Source of the DNA: Blastopirellula marina
GTDB taxonomy: Bacteria > Planctomycetota > Planctomycetia > Pirellulales > Pirellulaceae
Assembly (NCBI RefSeq): GCF_002967765.1
Contig: NZ_PUHY01000005.1
Span: 248,001-312,000 of the forward strand
Length of the DNA: 64,000 bases
Reading direction: 5' to 3'
Shown here: piece after piece, positions 48,176-57,081 of the stretch
Layout of the letters: each line of letters starts with the position of its first letter
Numbering within the stretch: the first letter of the stretch is position 1
Notes under the pieces: generated by a model
What the model was told of the DNA's origin: nothing
Database searches by the model: none
Seen by the model: the letters and a program-made list of their open reading frames with translations, nothing else
Made by a program: the position numbers and the translations under genes

Positions 48176-49381
48176 TCACTGCCGAGAATCAAACGGATCG
48201 AGTGGATCGACTTCTTTCATAGGCGGCTCCGGCGTTTTGAGCGCTGTCTTTAGCTGCTTGCCTGCTAAATCGGTCGGTAGCGGGAAGAAGCGATTGTCTA
48301 CAACCAACTTCTGCCCGTTCTGGCTTAGGATAAACTTCAGGAACTCTTGCTGAGCCGGTGTACGAGCTGGATCATCATTAAGCGTAACCCAGAGAAAGAC
48401 AGGCCGAGCCAAGACCGGTAATTCGACATGGTACGGTTCGTCCTTCGGTCTCTGACGTCCGGTAAGTTCAACCGGATGTCCTTCGACTGGTACGGCACGT
48501 ACGCCGGAGAGATCGACGCTATGCGAGACATAACCAATCGCGAGTCGATCGTTGGCAACGGCGCGCACCATCGCCGCGGCATTGCGCACAACGTGCAAGT
48601 CATCACGCGGAAGGCGAGGTGCATAAGTGAGTGAACCGATGCTGTATTCTGGGTATCCGACGGTTCGCAGCTCCAAAAACCGCGCATCGTCATTGTAGGG
48701 TTCCCGAGAGTAAATATGGATCGGCGAGGCGACAACCTGTCGTGGTGTCTCAAGAAGCTCTTCCCAGTTATAGATGACAGGGTGCTCCAAACGCAGGTGT
48801 GCAGCATGCGCTTTCTTCTTTCGTTCTGCGGCATCGCCCGAAAATGCTTCTTGAATTCTTTCTTCATGCCAGGTGGGTCCTTCACCTTGCGTCGAGTAAA
48901 TCCATGCGAGCTGGTTTGGCCTAAACTTTTGCATCGGGTTTTCGGGATGGACAATGACTTCGAGTTGATCGAAAGCCACAATGACCGGCCAGCTGTGATA
49001 ACGGCTTGACGTATCTCGAACGCCCTGTAAGAAACCGGACGACTCGAATGCCGTGCCAAACACATCTTCGCGAAATCGACCTATGTTGGTTGCGGAATCC
49101 GAATTGGTTACCGCTTGGGTAATGTTGACATCCACATTGGGATAAATCTTCTCAAACCGCTGCCCCCATTGTTTGAAAAGTGCGATGGTGAGCGGAGAAC
49201 AGTGAACTTCAAACGTCCCCGAAGGTTTCTTGGCCAGCGGCACATACGTCGGCAATGCTTGGTCGAGGGTAGCATTCAGCTCCACCGTTTCTTCTAACTT
49301 CTGCTTCGTCGAACCTTCGTCCTCGGCGAACGTAACGGTTGGCACAGCCACAAGAAGCAACGCAAGAATAGGAAATCGCAT
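48176..49381 (-). CDS. PstS-like periplasmic substrate-binding protein
   Basis: 401 residues from the ATG at 49381, which opens a signal peptide (RFPILALLLVAVPTVTFA). AAGGAC precedes it, and the longer reading to 49579 lacks any signal. The fold pattern is type II periplasmic binding protein: GTFEVHCSPLTIALFKQWGQRFEKIYPNVDVNI, then WPVIVAFDQLEVIVHPENPM, then PNQLAWIYSTQGEG, and late NDRLAIGYVSHSVDLSGVRAVPV and FLKFILSQNGQKLV. This matches phosphate/anion binders. No permease or ATPase genes lie nearby, so it may act as a stand-alone sensor, or its transporter is elsewhere. It heads an operon with two small unknown genes. Confidence 0.82.
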   Translation of the reverse strand: MRFPILALLLVAVPTVTFAEDEGSTKQKLEETVELNATLDQALPTYVPLAKKPSGTFEVHCSPLTIALFKQWGQRFEKIYPNVDVNITQAVTNSDSATNIGRFREDVFGTAFESSGFLQGVRDTSSRYHSWPVIVAFDQLEVIVHPENPMQKFRPNQLAWIYSTQGEGPTWHEERIQEAFSGDAAERKKKAHAAHLRLEHPVIYNWEELLETPRQVVASPIHIYSREPYNDDARFLELRTVGYPEYSIGSLTYAPRLPRDDLHVVRNAAAMVRAVANDRLAIGYVSHSVDLSGVRAVPVEGHPVELTGRQRPKDEPYHVELPVLARPVFLWVTLNDDPARTPAQQEFLKFILSQNGQKLVVDNRFFPLPTDLAGKQLKTALKTPEPPMKEVDPLDPFDSRQ

Positions 49382-49664
49382 AGACAAGTCCTTACCGAAA
49401 AATCGCGAAACACCACTCCATGGCTGCCGTGGATTGTATTGGACATGAACGATCAGGGCCAGCAAATTAGAAAGCGGTTTGACCAACGGCTTCCTAATAG
49501 GAAATACGTTTACGAAGTACCTTTCGCCAAAAAGTGCAACGAGAGAAGGATCAATCGTTGAATCCAACGTACTCACCAACTCTCATCCGTGTCCGCCCGT
49601 GAGATCCGTGGTTGGCACTTCAGTCACCTAACGTGTACCCAAAAATATATCTGCAAAAAAAACG

Positions 49665-49714
49665 TTGACGACAGTTGTCGACATTGGCTAAGATCTTCCT
49701 GTCGACACCTGTCG
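49665..49714 (+). promoter_or_regulatory. blaI-type promoter with two matched operators
   Basis: Two dyads of the form CGACA-NN-TGTCG occur: CGACAGTTGTCG at 49669-49680 and CGACACCTGTCG at 49703-49714, with centres 34 bp apart. They flank and overlap a sigma-70-like promoter with -35 TTGACG (49665-49670) and -10 TAAGAT (49689-49694, spacer 18). The core ACA-NN-TGT is that of BlaI/MecI/CopY operators, so this is most likely the autoregulatory site of the downstream repressor. Confidence 0.75.
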
Positions 49715-49767
49715 TAAATCTCATGTGCCGCGTGTTAGCACGGCAGGCATAAAGCAAGGAATGATCC

Positions 49768-50160
49768 ATGATGCAATCTCCGGAGGGGACATTGACCCCG
49801 GCTCAGTTCGAGATTTTACAGCTTCTGTGGGATGCAGAAGCTGGATTGAGCGCGGCGGAAATCTGGGAAGCGATTCGCGAGAGTCGTGATGTCAGCCGGA
49901 CGACGATCTCGAATCTGGTCGACCGACTTGAGAAACGAAACTGGCTCGTCCGTTCCAAGGAAGAGGGCGTGTTTCGTTACGTGCCAAGCGTCGATCGCGA
50001 GGCAACTGAGGGAAAGTTGGCGGCGGAATTCGTCGGTGATTTCTTCAACGGATCGGCGGCGAACATCGTGCTCAGCTTGTTAGGATCGAACCAGATTTCG
50101 AGTGCCGAGCTGAAGCGTTTAAAGGCCATTCTGGACGAATCCAAGTCGCGCAAAAAGTAA
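49768..50160 (+). CDS. BlaI/MecI/CopY-family transcriptional repressor
   Basis: 130 residues. The winged-helix pattern is LTPAQFEILQLLWDAEAGLSAAEIWEAIRES, then VSRTTISNLVDRLEKRNWLVRSKEEGVFRYVPSVDRE, followed by a C-terminal dimerisation helix pair. AAGGA precedes the ATG. In this family the repressor is inactivated when a membrane M56 protease (BlaR1/MecR1) signals; such a protease gene lies 10 bp downstream. Two operator dyads lie 54-99 bp upstream, so the pair is probably self-regulated. Confidence 0.93.
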   Translation: MMQSPEGTLTPAQFEILQLLWDAEAGLSAAEIWEAIRESRDVSRTTISNLVDRLEKRNWLVRSKEEGVFRYVPSVDREATEGKLAAEFVGDFFNGSAANIVLSLLGSNQISSAELKRLKAILDESKSRKK

Positions 50161-50170
50161 GGAATCGAGC

Positions 50171-53100
50171 ATGTTGTTCACCCTTTCCGCAGCGATCTTC
50201 GCGTTGAACCTGGCCATTGCCGCCATCCTTTGCCTGGGAGCCGGGCTACTGCTCGCCGGCCGTTTCACGTCGCTACCCAAGCGATACGGAACGCTCTCGG
50301 CCGGTCTGATCGGAAGCCTAATAGCGCCTCTGGCCGTTGCGGTCGGCACTTGGCTATCGCTGGGCCAGCTCCCAACGATGAACGTGGCCAGCAGTTCGCC
50401 CTCCACTGATACCGTACGAACTTCCAACGAGCTTGGGGTTGCAGAAGACACGCAAGTTAAGCCGTTGAAAGTCGCCGAGTCGACGTCGCCAATCAATGAC
50501 ACTCAGCATGTGGTGTCCTCCCCTCCCCTCGCGACGCCGATGTCGGCCGAGTTGCCTCCTGCCAAGCTACCGCAACCCGTCATCGAAGCGAATCCAACAC
50601 AGCCAATCACGCCTGAAGATACAGGAAGTACAACTACGGCGAGTTCGCCATTAAGTTGGATTCCGTTGGCAAGTGCGGGGCTAATCTCGTGCTGGCTACT
50701 CGGTAGCGTGGTCATGCTCTGTCGGTACCTTCTCAGCACGTGGCGTTGTTGCGCGTTCCTACGCAGCTGCCGGGAGGTGGAGGACGAAGCGGTGCAAACT
50801 CTGCTGGCCGATCAGTGTTTACAGTTGAATATCAGCAAGGATGTCCGATTGCTTGAATCCGATAGCCTGCCGGCGCCGTTGGTCGTCGCCTGGCCGCGAC
50901 CCACGATCGTCTTGCCAACCGACATCAACATCGAGTTGACCTCCAGCCAACTGCGTAGTGTCGTCGCGCACGAACTGGCCCACATCAAACGCCGCGATCA
51001 CTGGACGATTGTCGCTCAATCGGCCTCGGCGATGCTGTATTGGTGGAATCCCCTGGTCCATTGGACGGCCGCCCGCATGAACGCGCTGCGCGAGATGATC
51101 TGCGACGACATCGCCACGTCGCTTACCCTTCGCGATCAGCAGCAGGTCAAGCCAAGCGATTACGCTGCGTCGCTGCTGATGATGGCCGAGCGGGCCGTGC
51201 AATACCAACAATTGGCCGGGTCCCTCGGAATCAGTCTCTCGTCTTACAGTGAAATGGAACGCCGTATCCGTCGCATTCTGACCGAAAGGACTCGCCCCGT
51301 GGAACTACGAATCAACAAACGCTTCCTGGCCGGCCTCACTGCCCTTTCGCTGCTGTTGGCAGTCGGCCTGGCCTTCGCCCAAGTTCCGGCAGAAAAGCCA
51401 CCGGCCGACGAACCAAAGGCAGTCGCCGACGGGGCAGCAGACAAGAAAGAAGAACAAGACGAAGGGGAATCAAAGGAGAAAGAAGCGAAGCCGAAGAAAA
51501 CGAGCAAGATCGAAGGCATAGTGATCGATCAAGATGACCAGCCAGTATCTGGGGCGATCGTGCACATGGTCAGCGCACGGTTCGGCCAGGACGAGCAAGT
51601 GACGACCGACGCGAAAGGACGTTACGAAGCGGAAATGGAGATCTCGCTTGGCTATCGCAGAATCTACGCCACGTCGCCCGATGGCAAGCAAATGGGACTC
51701 TATAAGCCGCCTGGCGTGGTGAAAGAAGGAGAACCGGAGACGGCGAAAATTCGCCTCGAGCCGATTAAGACAGCTCAAGTCAAGGTCGTCGATAGCGAAG
51801 GCCAACCGATTGAACAGGCCCAAATCGCACTCCAACTTGGTTATCCCAGCATGGTCGGCCCGGCGACAACCAACTCCGAGGGAATCGCGACGGTAGCGTT
51901 TCCGGAATCGGAACCGATTCAATCCGCGATTGCCTGGAAAGATCATGTTGGCTTCGACTACAAGTTGTACTCGCTTCCGTACGACCAGTCCGGCGATCAG
52001 CTAACCAAGAAGCCTGAGTTCCCACTCGACGGCATCGAGCAGCTTCAACTCACCGGTGTCAAACCGCTAACAGTTCACATCACGGACGACAAGGATACGC
52101 CCCTGTCGGACGTTTCAACTCATGTGTGGCTGCTGAAAAAGGAACAGGAAAGCGAGCAACTCAATTTCGCGTACTACATCGATATGTTTACGCGAGACAC
52201 CGATGAATCTGGCGATGTCACGTTCCATTGGTTCCCCAAGTGGCAGAAGGGAATTACCACCGTGTGGCCCAACGCCGAGGGATTCGTCCGCACCCGCGGC
52301 ATGTACGATCCGGCGACTCAAGATGGAACGCTCGATATCCAACTCGATCGCTTGATCGCACTCCGTGGCAAGGTCACCTTCCCCGATGGAAAGCCAGCTG
52401 AAGGGATCTATGTCAGTGCCAACGGGGCTGGTTACGATTACGATAATTTTCGCGGCTCAGGCAAGACCGATGCCAAGGGACGATACGAAATCATGGCCGC
52501 GCCTAACCAGATTTACTTGTTGTACATCAGCGGTAAAGAGTGGTCGGCAGCCCCGCAATCTGGCTTTGTCGTTTTGCCAGGGAAAGAAGTACCTGAACAC
52601 GATTTCGTCTTGGCACCTTCCACCCGCGTTCACGGTCAAGTGCTGAACAAGGCCACCGGCGAACCTGTTCCTGGAAAACTGATTTACATGACAAGCCATG
52701 GGATCAGTCTGAACGACCTTGAGGAGGACCTGTTGCCCAACCCAGAGAACTCAACTCGCTGGGTCAGTCCGATGCGGCAATACAACATGAACAGTGGCGA
52801 AGAAGGTGAATTTGAATTCTACGTAGGCGAAGGAGACTACAACTTATTCCTGTCAGGCCACGATGCCGAGAAGTTCACGCTGAAAGGGGAAAAAGAGAAG
52901 CACGTCGATCTGAAGATCGAAGTTCAAATGAAAACGAAACTGATCGGCGAGGTCATCGACGATCAGTCGGGCGAAACGATTGGCGGCGCTCAGGTCAACG
53001 CCGCCTCACGCAACTTCCGTCAGCATAACGATTGGCAAGCGAAGACCAATCGAGATGGAAAATTCGAGGTCGAACGCCTGCCCGAACCGACCTACTTGTA

Positions 53101-54346
53101 CGTCACCGATGGCCTCCGAATGAAGGGCGCGATCGAAGAGATTCAAGGCGATGATACCGATGTCCAAGTACGCCTCAAACAGCTAGGCAGCGCCACCGGA
53201 CAACTGATGACCGAAGATGGCTCGCAGCCCGCCGCCGGTGTCAAGCTTCACTTTGGATTCACGGTCTACGACGTCAACGATCAGATGTCATCGAATCGAT
53301 TCGGCGAAGTCATCACGACTGACAAAGAGGGCCGCTTCGACATGTCGATGCTAGTCCCAGGGCGTGACTACGTCTGCACGTTGTTCGACAACCCTGGCGG
53401 TTACGTACTAACCGTGGCAAAGGCGAACGTCGAGCCAGGACAACAACTGGATCTCGGCCAAGTCAAAACGCCAGAGACGCCCAAGCCGTACGTTCCCCCG
53501 ACCTTGGCCGAACGAACTCAGAGTGCCTTCGAGGTCCAAGGAACTCCGCTCGAGCGATTGGCCAGCGGTACGAAGAACATTGCCATTCAGAATCAGAACC
53601 TGCTGATCGTCCTGGCCCAGCCGACCGATCCGCGCGTCGAAACGCTGATGAAGATCCGTTACGAAGACGAAGATTTCAACTCGTATCGCGATGACTTCCG
53701 TTTCATGGCGATCCCGACCGATGAGCCACGGATCGAGGCCGCCCAGAAGTTGGCCGATAAATTGGAGCTAGGCTCTGTGAATGCCAGTAACGAATTTCGT
53801 CTGGTCATTTTGAATCGGCAAGGGGAAGTTGCCGGGACGATCACGGCCGAGCAAGTTTGCGAGGGAGACCAACTTTCTAAATCGCGTCTGCTCGCGGCGC
53901 TCGATCCTTATCGCACGAAAACCGTCGATGCCCGACAATTGTTGGACGAAGCGTTGGCCCAGGCAGCCCGTGAAAACAAGAAGGTTCTCGTGCAAGAGAC
54001 CGCCACCTGGTGTGGGCCCTGCCTCCGGCTAAGCCGCCTGTTGCTCGAAAACCCCCAGTGGAAGAAAGACTATGTCTGGGTCAAGATGGACCACCGCTGG
54101 ACCGGGGCGATCGACATCATGAAAGAGATGCGAGGTGAAGCCAGCGGCGGCGTGCCTTGGTTCGCGATTCTCGACGCCGAGGGAAACAAGCTCGCCACGT
54201 CGAATATGCCAGAGAGCGGCGACAACATTGGCTTCCCTTCCAGCGATGAAGGTCGCCAGCATTTCAAGAACATGCTGAAAGCAACCAGCACACGGATGAC
54301 CGATGCCGAAATCGACAGCCTGGCCGGGGACGTGGAAGCGAAGTAA
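50171..54346 (+). CDS. BlaR1-like M56 metalloprotease fused to regulatory-like repeats and a thioredoxin domain
   Basis: 1,391 residues. The N-terminal M56 part has four membrane spans within about the first 400 residues and the zinc motif H267-E-L-A-H271 (VVAHELAHIKRRDHW). A Lys/Glu-rich linker (about 415-445) leads into six or more carboxypeptidase-regulatory-like Ig repeats (KIEGIVIDQDDQPVSGAIVHM, TAQVKVVDSEGQPIEQAQIAL, KLIGEVIDDQSGETIGGAQVN and others). A thioredoxin-like domain closes the protein, with C1281-G-P-C1284 in ATWCGPCLRL. BlaR1/MecR1 proteins sense beta-lactams and then cleave or inactivate the partner repressor. Here the usual penicillin-binding sensor domain is replaced by the repeats and thioredoxin fold, so the signal is probably different. 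It is coupled to the BlaI-type gene. Confidence 0.88.
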   Translation: MLFTLSAAIFALNLAIAAILCLGAGLLLAGRFTSLPKRYGTLSAGLIGSLIAPLAVAVGTWLSLGQLPTMNVASSSPSTDTVRTSNELGVAEDTQVKPLKVAESTSPINDTQHVVSSPPLATPMSAELPPAKLPQPVIEANPTQPITPEDTGSTTTASSPLSWIPLASAGLISCWLLGSVVMLCRYLLSTWRCCAFLRSCREVEDEAVQTLLADQCLQLNISKDVRLLESDSLPAPLVVAWPRPTIVLPTDINIELTSSQLRSVVAHELAHIKRRDHWTIVAQSASAMLYWWNPLVHWTAARMNALREMICDDIATSLTLRDQQQVKPSDYAASLLMMAERAVQYQQLAGSLGISLSSYSEMERRIRRILTERTRPVELRINKRFLAGLTALSLLLAVGLAFAQVPAEKPPADEPKAVADGAADKKEEQDEGESKEKEAKPKKTSKIEGIVIDQDDQPVSGAIVHMVSARFGQDEQVTTDAKGRYEAEMEISLGYRRIYATSPDGKQMGLYKPPGVVKEGEPETAKIRLEPIKTAQVKVVDSEGQPIEQAQIALQLGYPSMVGPATTNSEGIATVAFPESEPIQSAIAWKDHVGFDYKLYSLPYDQSGDQLTKKPEFPLDGIEQLQLTGVKPLTVHITDDKDTPLSDVSTHVWLLKKEQESEQLNFAYYIDMFTRDTDESGDVTFHWFPKWQKGITTVWPNAEGFVRTRGMYDPATQDGTLDIQLDRLIALRGKVTFPDGKPAEGIYVSANGAGYDYDNFRGSGKTDAKGRYEIMAAPNQIYLLYISGKEWSAAPQSGFVVLPGKEVPEHDFVLAPSTRVHGQVLNKATGEPVPGKLIYMTSHGISLNDLEEDLLPNPENSTRWVSPMRQYNMNSGEEGEFEFYVGEGDYNLFLSGHDAEKFTLKGEKEKHVDLKIEVQMKTKLIGEVIDDQSGETIGGAQVNAASRNFRQHNDWQAKTNRDGKFEVERLPEPTYLYVTDGLRMKGAIEEIQGDDTDVQVRLKQLGSATGQLMTEDGSQPAAGVKLHFGFTVYDVNDQMSSNRFGEVITTDKEGRFDMSMLVPGRDYVCTLFDNPGGYVLTVAKANVEPGQQLDLGQVKTPETPKPYVPPTLAERTQSAFEVQGTPLERLASGTKNIAIQNQNLLIVLAQPTDPRVETLMKIRYEDEDFNSYRDDFRFMAIPTDEPRIEAAQKLADKLELGSVNASNEFRLVILNRQGEVAGTITAEQVCEGDQLSKSRLLAALDPYRTKTVDARQLLDEALAQAARENKKVLVQETATWCGPCLRLSRLLLENPQWKKDYVWVKMDHRWTGAIDIMKEMRGEASGGVPWFAILDAEGNKLATSNMPESGDNIGFPSSDEGRQHFKNMLKATSTRMTDAEIDSLAGDVEAK

Positions 54347-54470
54347 TCCGCCCAATCGTCAGGTTTGAACGGTTATGACGGATTGGCCTGGTGCGTTCGA
54401 CGGCGAATTTGCTCTCCACCCTTTGGCAAGCCATATTTCCTCTGAAGCAACATCACTCGGGGGAAACATC

Positions 54471-55592
54471 ATGATGGCACGTTGGACGCGCCGCCAATGG
54501 TTGGCCGCTGCCGGCTCATTGGCTTTGACACCAGCCGTCTTCGCGGACGCAGCGACCGACTCGACGCGCTTGTTACTGGAGACAGAGTTCAAGAAGCACG
54601 GACTTCAGGCGCTGCTTTGCGGTGTGTGGCGAGGCGAAGAGAATGTCTCGACCACCGTGCTCGGCAACTCGATGACCGGGGTGCCGGCGACGGCGGATAT
54701 GCATTTTCGTGTCGGCGGAGTGACGCTCACCAGTGTCTGCGTTTTGCTGCTTCAGTTCGTCGATCGCGGGCTGGTGAAGCTTGACGACCCGCTGTCGAAG
54801 TGGTTTCCCAACTTGCCGAAGGCGGACCAGGTCACACTCCAGATGCTTGGCAACAGCACCTCAGGCTATGCTGATTATGTTCCGGCTGAGTCCTTTCAAA
54901 AGGCGTCCGAGGCCGATCCGTTTCGTCAGTGGACCGCGCAAGAGCTGATTGCGATCGGCATGGAATCTCCCATGCTGTATGCCCCTGGCCAAGGTTGGAA
55001 CTATGCGCATACGAATTTCGTGATCCTGGGCGAGGTCCTGAAGAAGGTGGGCGGCAAGTCGATGGCTGCCCTGTTGAACGAGAATCTGATCAGGCCGCTC
55101 GGCCTGCAACAGACCAAGTACATCACGACGCCGCAAATTCCTTCCCCCGTGCTGCATGCATTCACGGCCGAACGGGGCACCTACGAGGAGTCGACCTTCT
55201 GGAATCCCTCGTGGACTTCACACACCGGACTGATGATTTCGACGCTCGGAGATCTTGGCGTGCTGGCCAATGCGATTGGAAAGGGGACGCTGTTGTCGGA
55301 GGCGTCCCGCAAAGAACTCACCGCGCCGACGACCGTCGGGCTGGGAATCAATCAACCGAATCTTTACTACGCCCTGGGCATCGGCATGATGAACGGTTGG
55401 CTAGTGCAAAATCCGCGATTTGGCGGTTACAACCTGATCTTCGCTTACTTGCCCGCGAAGCAGCTATCGGTCGTCATCTCTACCACGATGGGACCGAAAT
55501 GCTCGCCCGACGTTGCGTACGCCACCACGGTTTTCAAAGAACTGGTGAAAGAGCTAACGCCTGACACGCTGATTCCCGACGTGGTGAAGTAG
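54471..55592 (+). CDS. Beta-lactamase-fold protein lacking catalytic residues (pseudoenzyme)
   Basis: 373 residues from ATG 54471, with GGGGG upstream; the longer start at 54375 has no support. The N-terminus is a Tat-like signal (TRRQWLAAAGSLALTPAVFA). The fold follows serine hydrolases of the class C beta-lactamase family (ADMHFRVGGVTLTSV, LVKLDDPLSKWFP, GNSTSGYADYV, PGQGWNYAHTNFVILGEVL). The catalytic S-x-x-K is G83-V-T-L86, and the Y-x-N motif is Y178-A-H180, so the nucleophile Ser, general base Lys and Asn are all changed. Catalysis by the standard mechanism is not possible. It probably acts as a binding or sensing protein. It follows the BlaI/M56 pair by 124 bp on the same strand. Confidence 0.85.
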   Translation: MMARWTRRQWLAAAGSLALTPAVFADAATDSTRLLLETEFKKHGLQALLCGVWRGEENVSTTVLGNSMTGVPATADMHFRVGGVTLTSVCVLLLQFVDRGLVKLDDPLSKWFPNLPKADQVTLQMLGNSTSGYADYVPAESFQKASEADPFRQWTAQELIAIGMESPMLYAPGQGWNYAHTNFVILGEVLKKVGGKSMAALLNENLIRPLGLQQTKYITTPQIPSPVLHAFTAERGTYEESTFWNPSWTSHTGLMISTLGDLGVLANAIGKGTLLSEASRKELTAPTTVGLGINQPNLYYALGIGMMNGWLVQNPRFGGYNLIFAYLPAKQLSVVISTTMGPKCSPDVAYATTVFKELVKELTPDTLIPDVVK

Positions 55593-55600
55593 TCGCCTGT

Positions 55601-56074
55601 CTAAGCTTCCTTTTCCAGGATGCTTTGCAGTTCCACGAGCAGCGCGACTTGGGCCGCGTTGATCTTCCGCTGAGCCGTCGGCAGGTCAAAGAACTCCGCG
55701 CGGTCGATTTCGGGGAACGTCTGCTGGCGGCCTGATTTGGGTGGCCACTCGATCGTGAAGGTATTGCTTACTAGGGTACACGGATCGCAAGTTCCTTCCA
55801 CGGCCCAAGCATGTACCACCTTGCCTCCCTTCTGCTTGATTGGCGTCAACGCAAGCAGCTTACCATCAGGGGAAAGGCCCGTTTCTTCGGCGAACTCACG
55901 CACGGCGGCATGCTGCGCGTCTTCGCCCTCGTTGATTTCTCCCTTAGGGATCGTCCAGGCACCTTCGTCTTTCTTCCGGAAGTAAGGTCCACCGGGATGC
56001 GCCAGCAGCACTTGCAATGTGCCTGCTTCATACCGGTACATCAGCAGTCCGGCACTTACCTTAGATTGGGCCAT
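55601..56074 (-). CDS. NUDIX hydrolase
   Basis: 157 residues. The complete Nudix box runs from G45 to L67 (GEINEGEDAQHAAVREFAEETGL), matching G-x5-E-x7-R-E-x2-E-E-x-G. The N-terminus (SKVSAGLLMYRYEAGTLQVLLAHPGGPYF) resembles the diadenosine-polyphosphate (MutT/Ap4A) branch, so dinucleotide or nucleoside-polyphosphate cleavage is likely, though the substrate is not proven. It ends 8 bp from the beta-lactamase-like gene (convergent) and its start follows the DUF2905 stop by 3 bp, forming one unit. Confidence 0.93.
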   Translation of the reverse strand: MAQSKVSAGLLMYRYEAGTLQVLLAHPGGPYFRKKDEGAWTIPKGEINEGEDAQHAAVREFAEETGLSPDGKLLALTPIKQKGGKVVHAWAVEGTCDPCTLVSNTFTIEWPPKSGRQQTFPEIDRAEFFDLPTAQRKINAAQVALLVELQSILEKEA

Positions 56075-56077
56075 CGG

Positions 56078-56299
56078 CTACCTCGAAAAGAACCGAACCA
56101 ACCACATGACGCCACTTAGCAAAACGCTCAGGACAATGCAGGTCGCCAACGGGAAGTAAAAACGAAAGTTGTCCCCCTTAGCGCTGATATCCCCCGGTAA
56201 CTTCCCGAGCCACGGAATCGATGGACCCAGCAGCCACACCACGCCAACTCCGGTGATTAGCAGACCAGCGATAATTAAAAGCCAGGCAGGATGGGACAT
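56078..56299 (-). CDS. DUF2905 small membrane protein
   Basis: 73 residues. Two membrane spans (about 7-28 and 46-70) flank a conserved GPSIPWLGKLPGDISAKGDNFRFYFPL segment, the DUF2905 signature. The function is unknown. It is the upstream gene of a two-gene unit with the NUDIX hydrolase. Confidence 0.9.
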   Translation of the reverse strand: MSHPAWLLIIAGLLITGVGVVWLLGPSIPWLGKLPGDISAKGDNFRFYFPLATCIVLSVLLSGVMWLVRFFSR

Positions 56300-56475
56300 G
56301 GTTTACAGGGATCGCAAGTCTTCAGGGAATCGAATGCGTAACGCCGCTGTTCGTATCTTTGAACGAAAGCAGATCGAGGGCAAGCCCACCGGTGTTTCCC
56401 TCTGGCCAACGAGTTACAATCCGAACAGCACGAACCGTCGATTTGGAAAACGCTGAATTCAAAAGGGTTTGATCT

Positions 56476-57066
56476 ATGTCTATGGGTTGGCATCTGTATG
56501 AATTTGATCGCTCGGTATTCGACGCGATCTTCATGGGCGAGGATCCCCAAGCTGTCACACTGATCAAGGCCGCCCTTGCTGATCCTGACGAGTTCGATCT
56601 GCCCGATCTGGAACTAGCGGACGAAATGGTCGAAAACGTCTGCCAGAATGGATTCGATTTCGACGACCAGGACGAAGACGAACTCGATGTGCTTGATTGT
56701 CTGATCACGGCGCTGTTTAAGTCGGATCAGTTAGCCACCCGGCTGCACGTTCGCCCTTTGACCCGAGTACCACTTAGTCCTGAACTGATTCAAGCAATCG
56801 CACCCATCAGCGATTCCACCGAAGCCGGAAAGGTTTATCACGCAATGCTCGATGGCGGCCGACGGGTTGGCCAGAAGGATTCGTCTTGGTGCGAATATAT
56901 TATCTGGGACCCGATTGAAGCCGACGGTGTGTTGCAAGATGCCCGAAAGCTGGTTGAAAGCCGTACAGACAGCGACGAAATGACCACCCACGCCGAGGCC
57001 GCCCTTATAGAGCCATTGGAAAGCCGCAGCAGCACGGAGGTTGGTATTGTTTGCTTTGGTTCTTGA
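56476..57066 (+). CDS. DUF1877-type protein
   Basis: 196 residues. It begins MSMGWHLYEFDRSVFDAIFMGEDP and is acidic, with patterns of the DUF1877 (YfbM-like) fold. It has no signal, cysteine motif or membrane span. The 15-bp gap to the convergent hydrolase gene leaves no room for a separate terminator. The function is unknown. Confidence 0.65.
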   Translation: MSMGWHLYEFDRSVFDAIFMGEDPQAVTLIKAALADPDEFDLPDLELADEMVENVCQNGFDFDDQDEDELDVLDCLITALFKSDQLATRLHVRPLTRVPLSPELIQAIAPISDSTEAGKVYHAMLDGGRRVGQKDSSWCEYIIWDPIEADGVLQDARKLVESRTDSDEMTTHAEAALIEPLESRSSTEVGIVCFGS

Positions 57067-57081
57067 TCAAGCCGGTACGAC

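Noticed and set aside
54929-55564. 211-codon frame in another phase of the beta-lactamase-like gene
   Set aside because: Overlaps the real coding frame; R/H-rich translation without family match.
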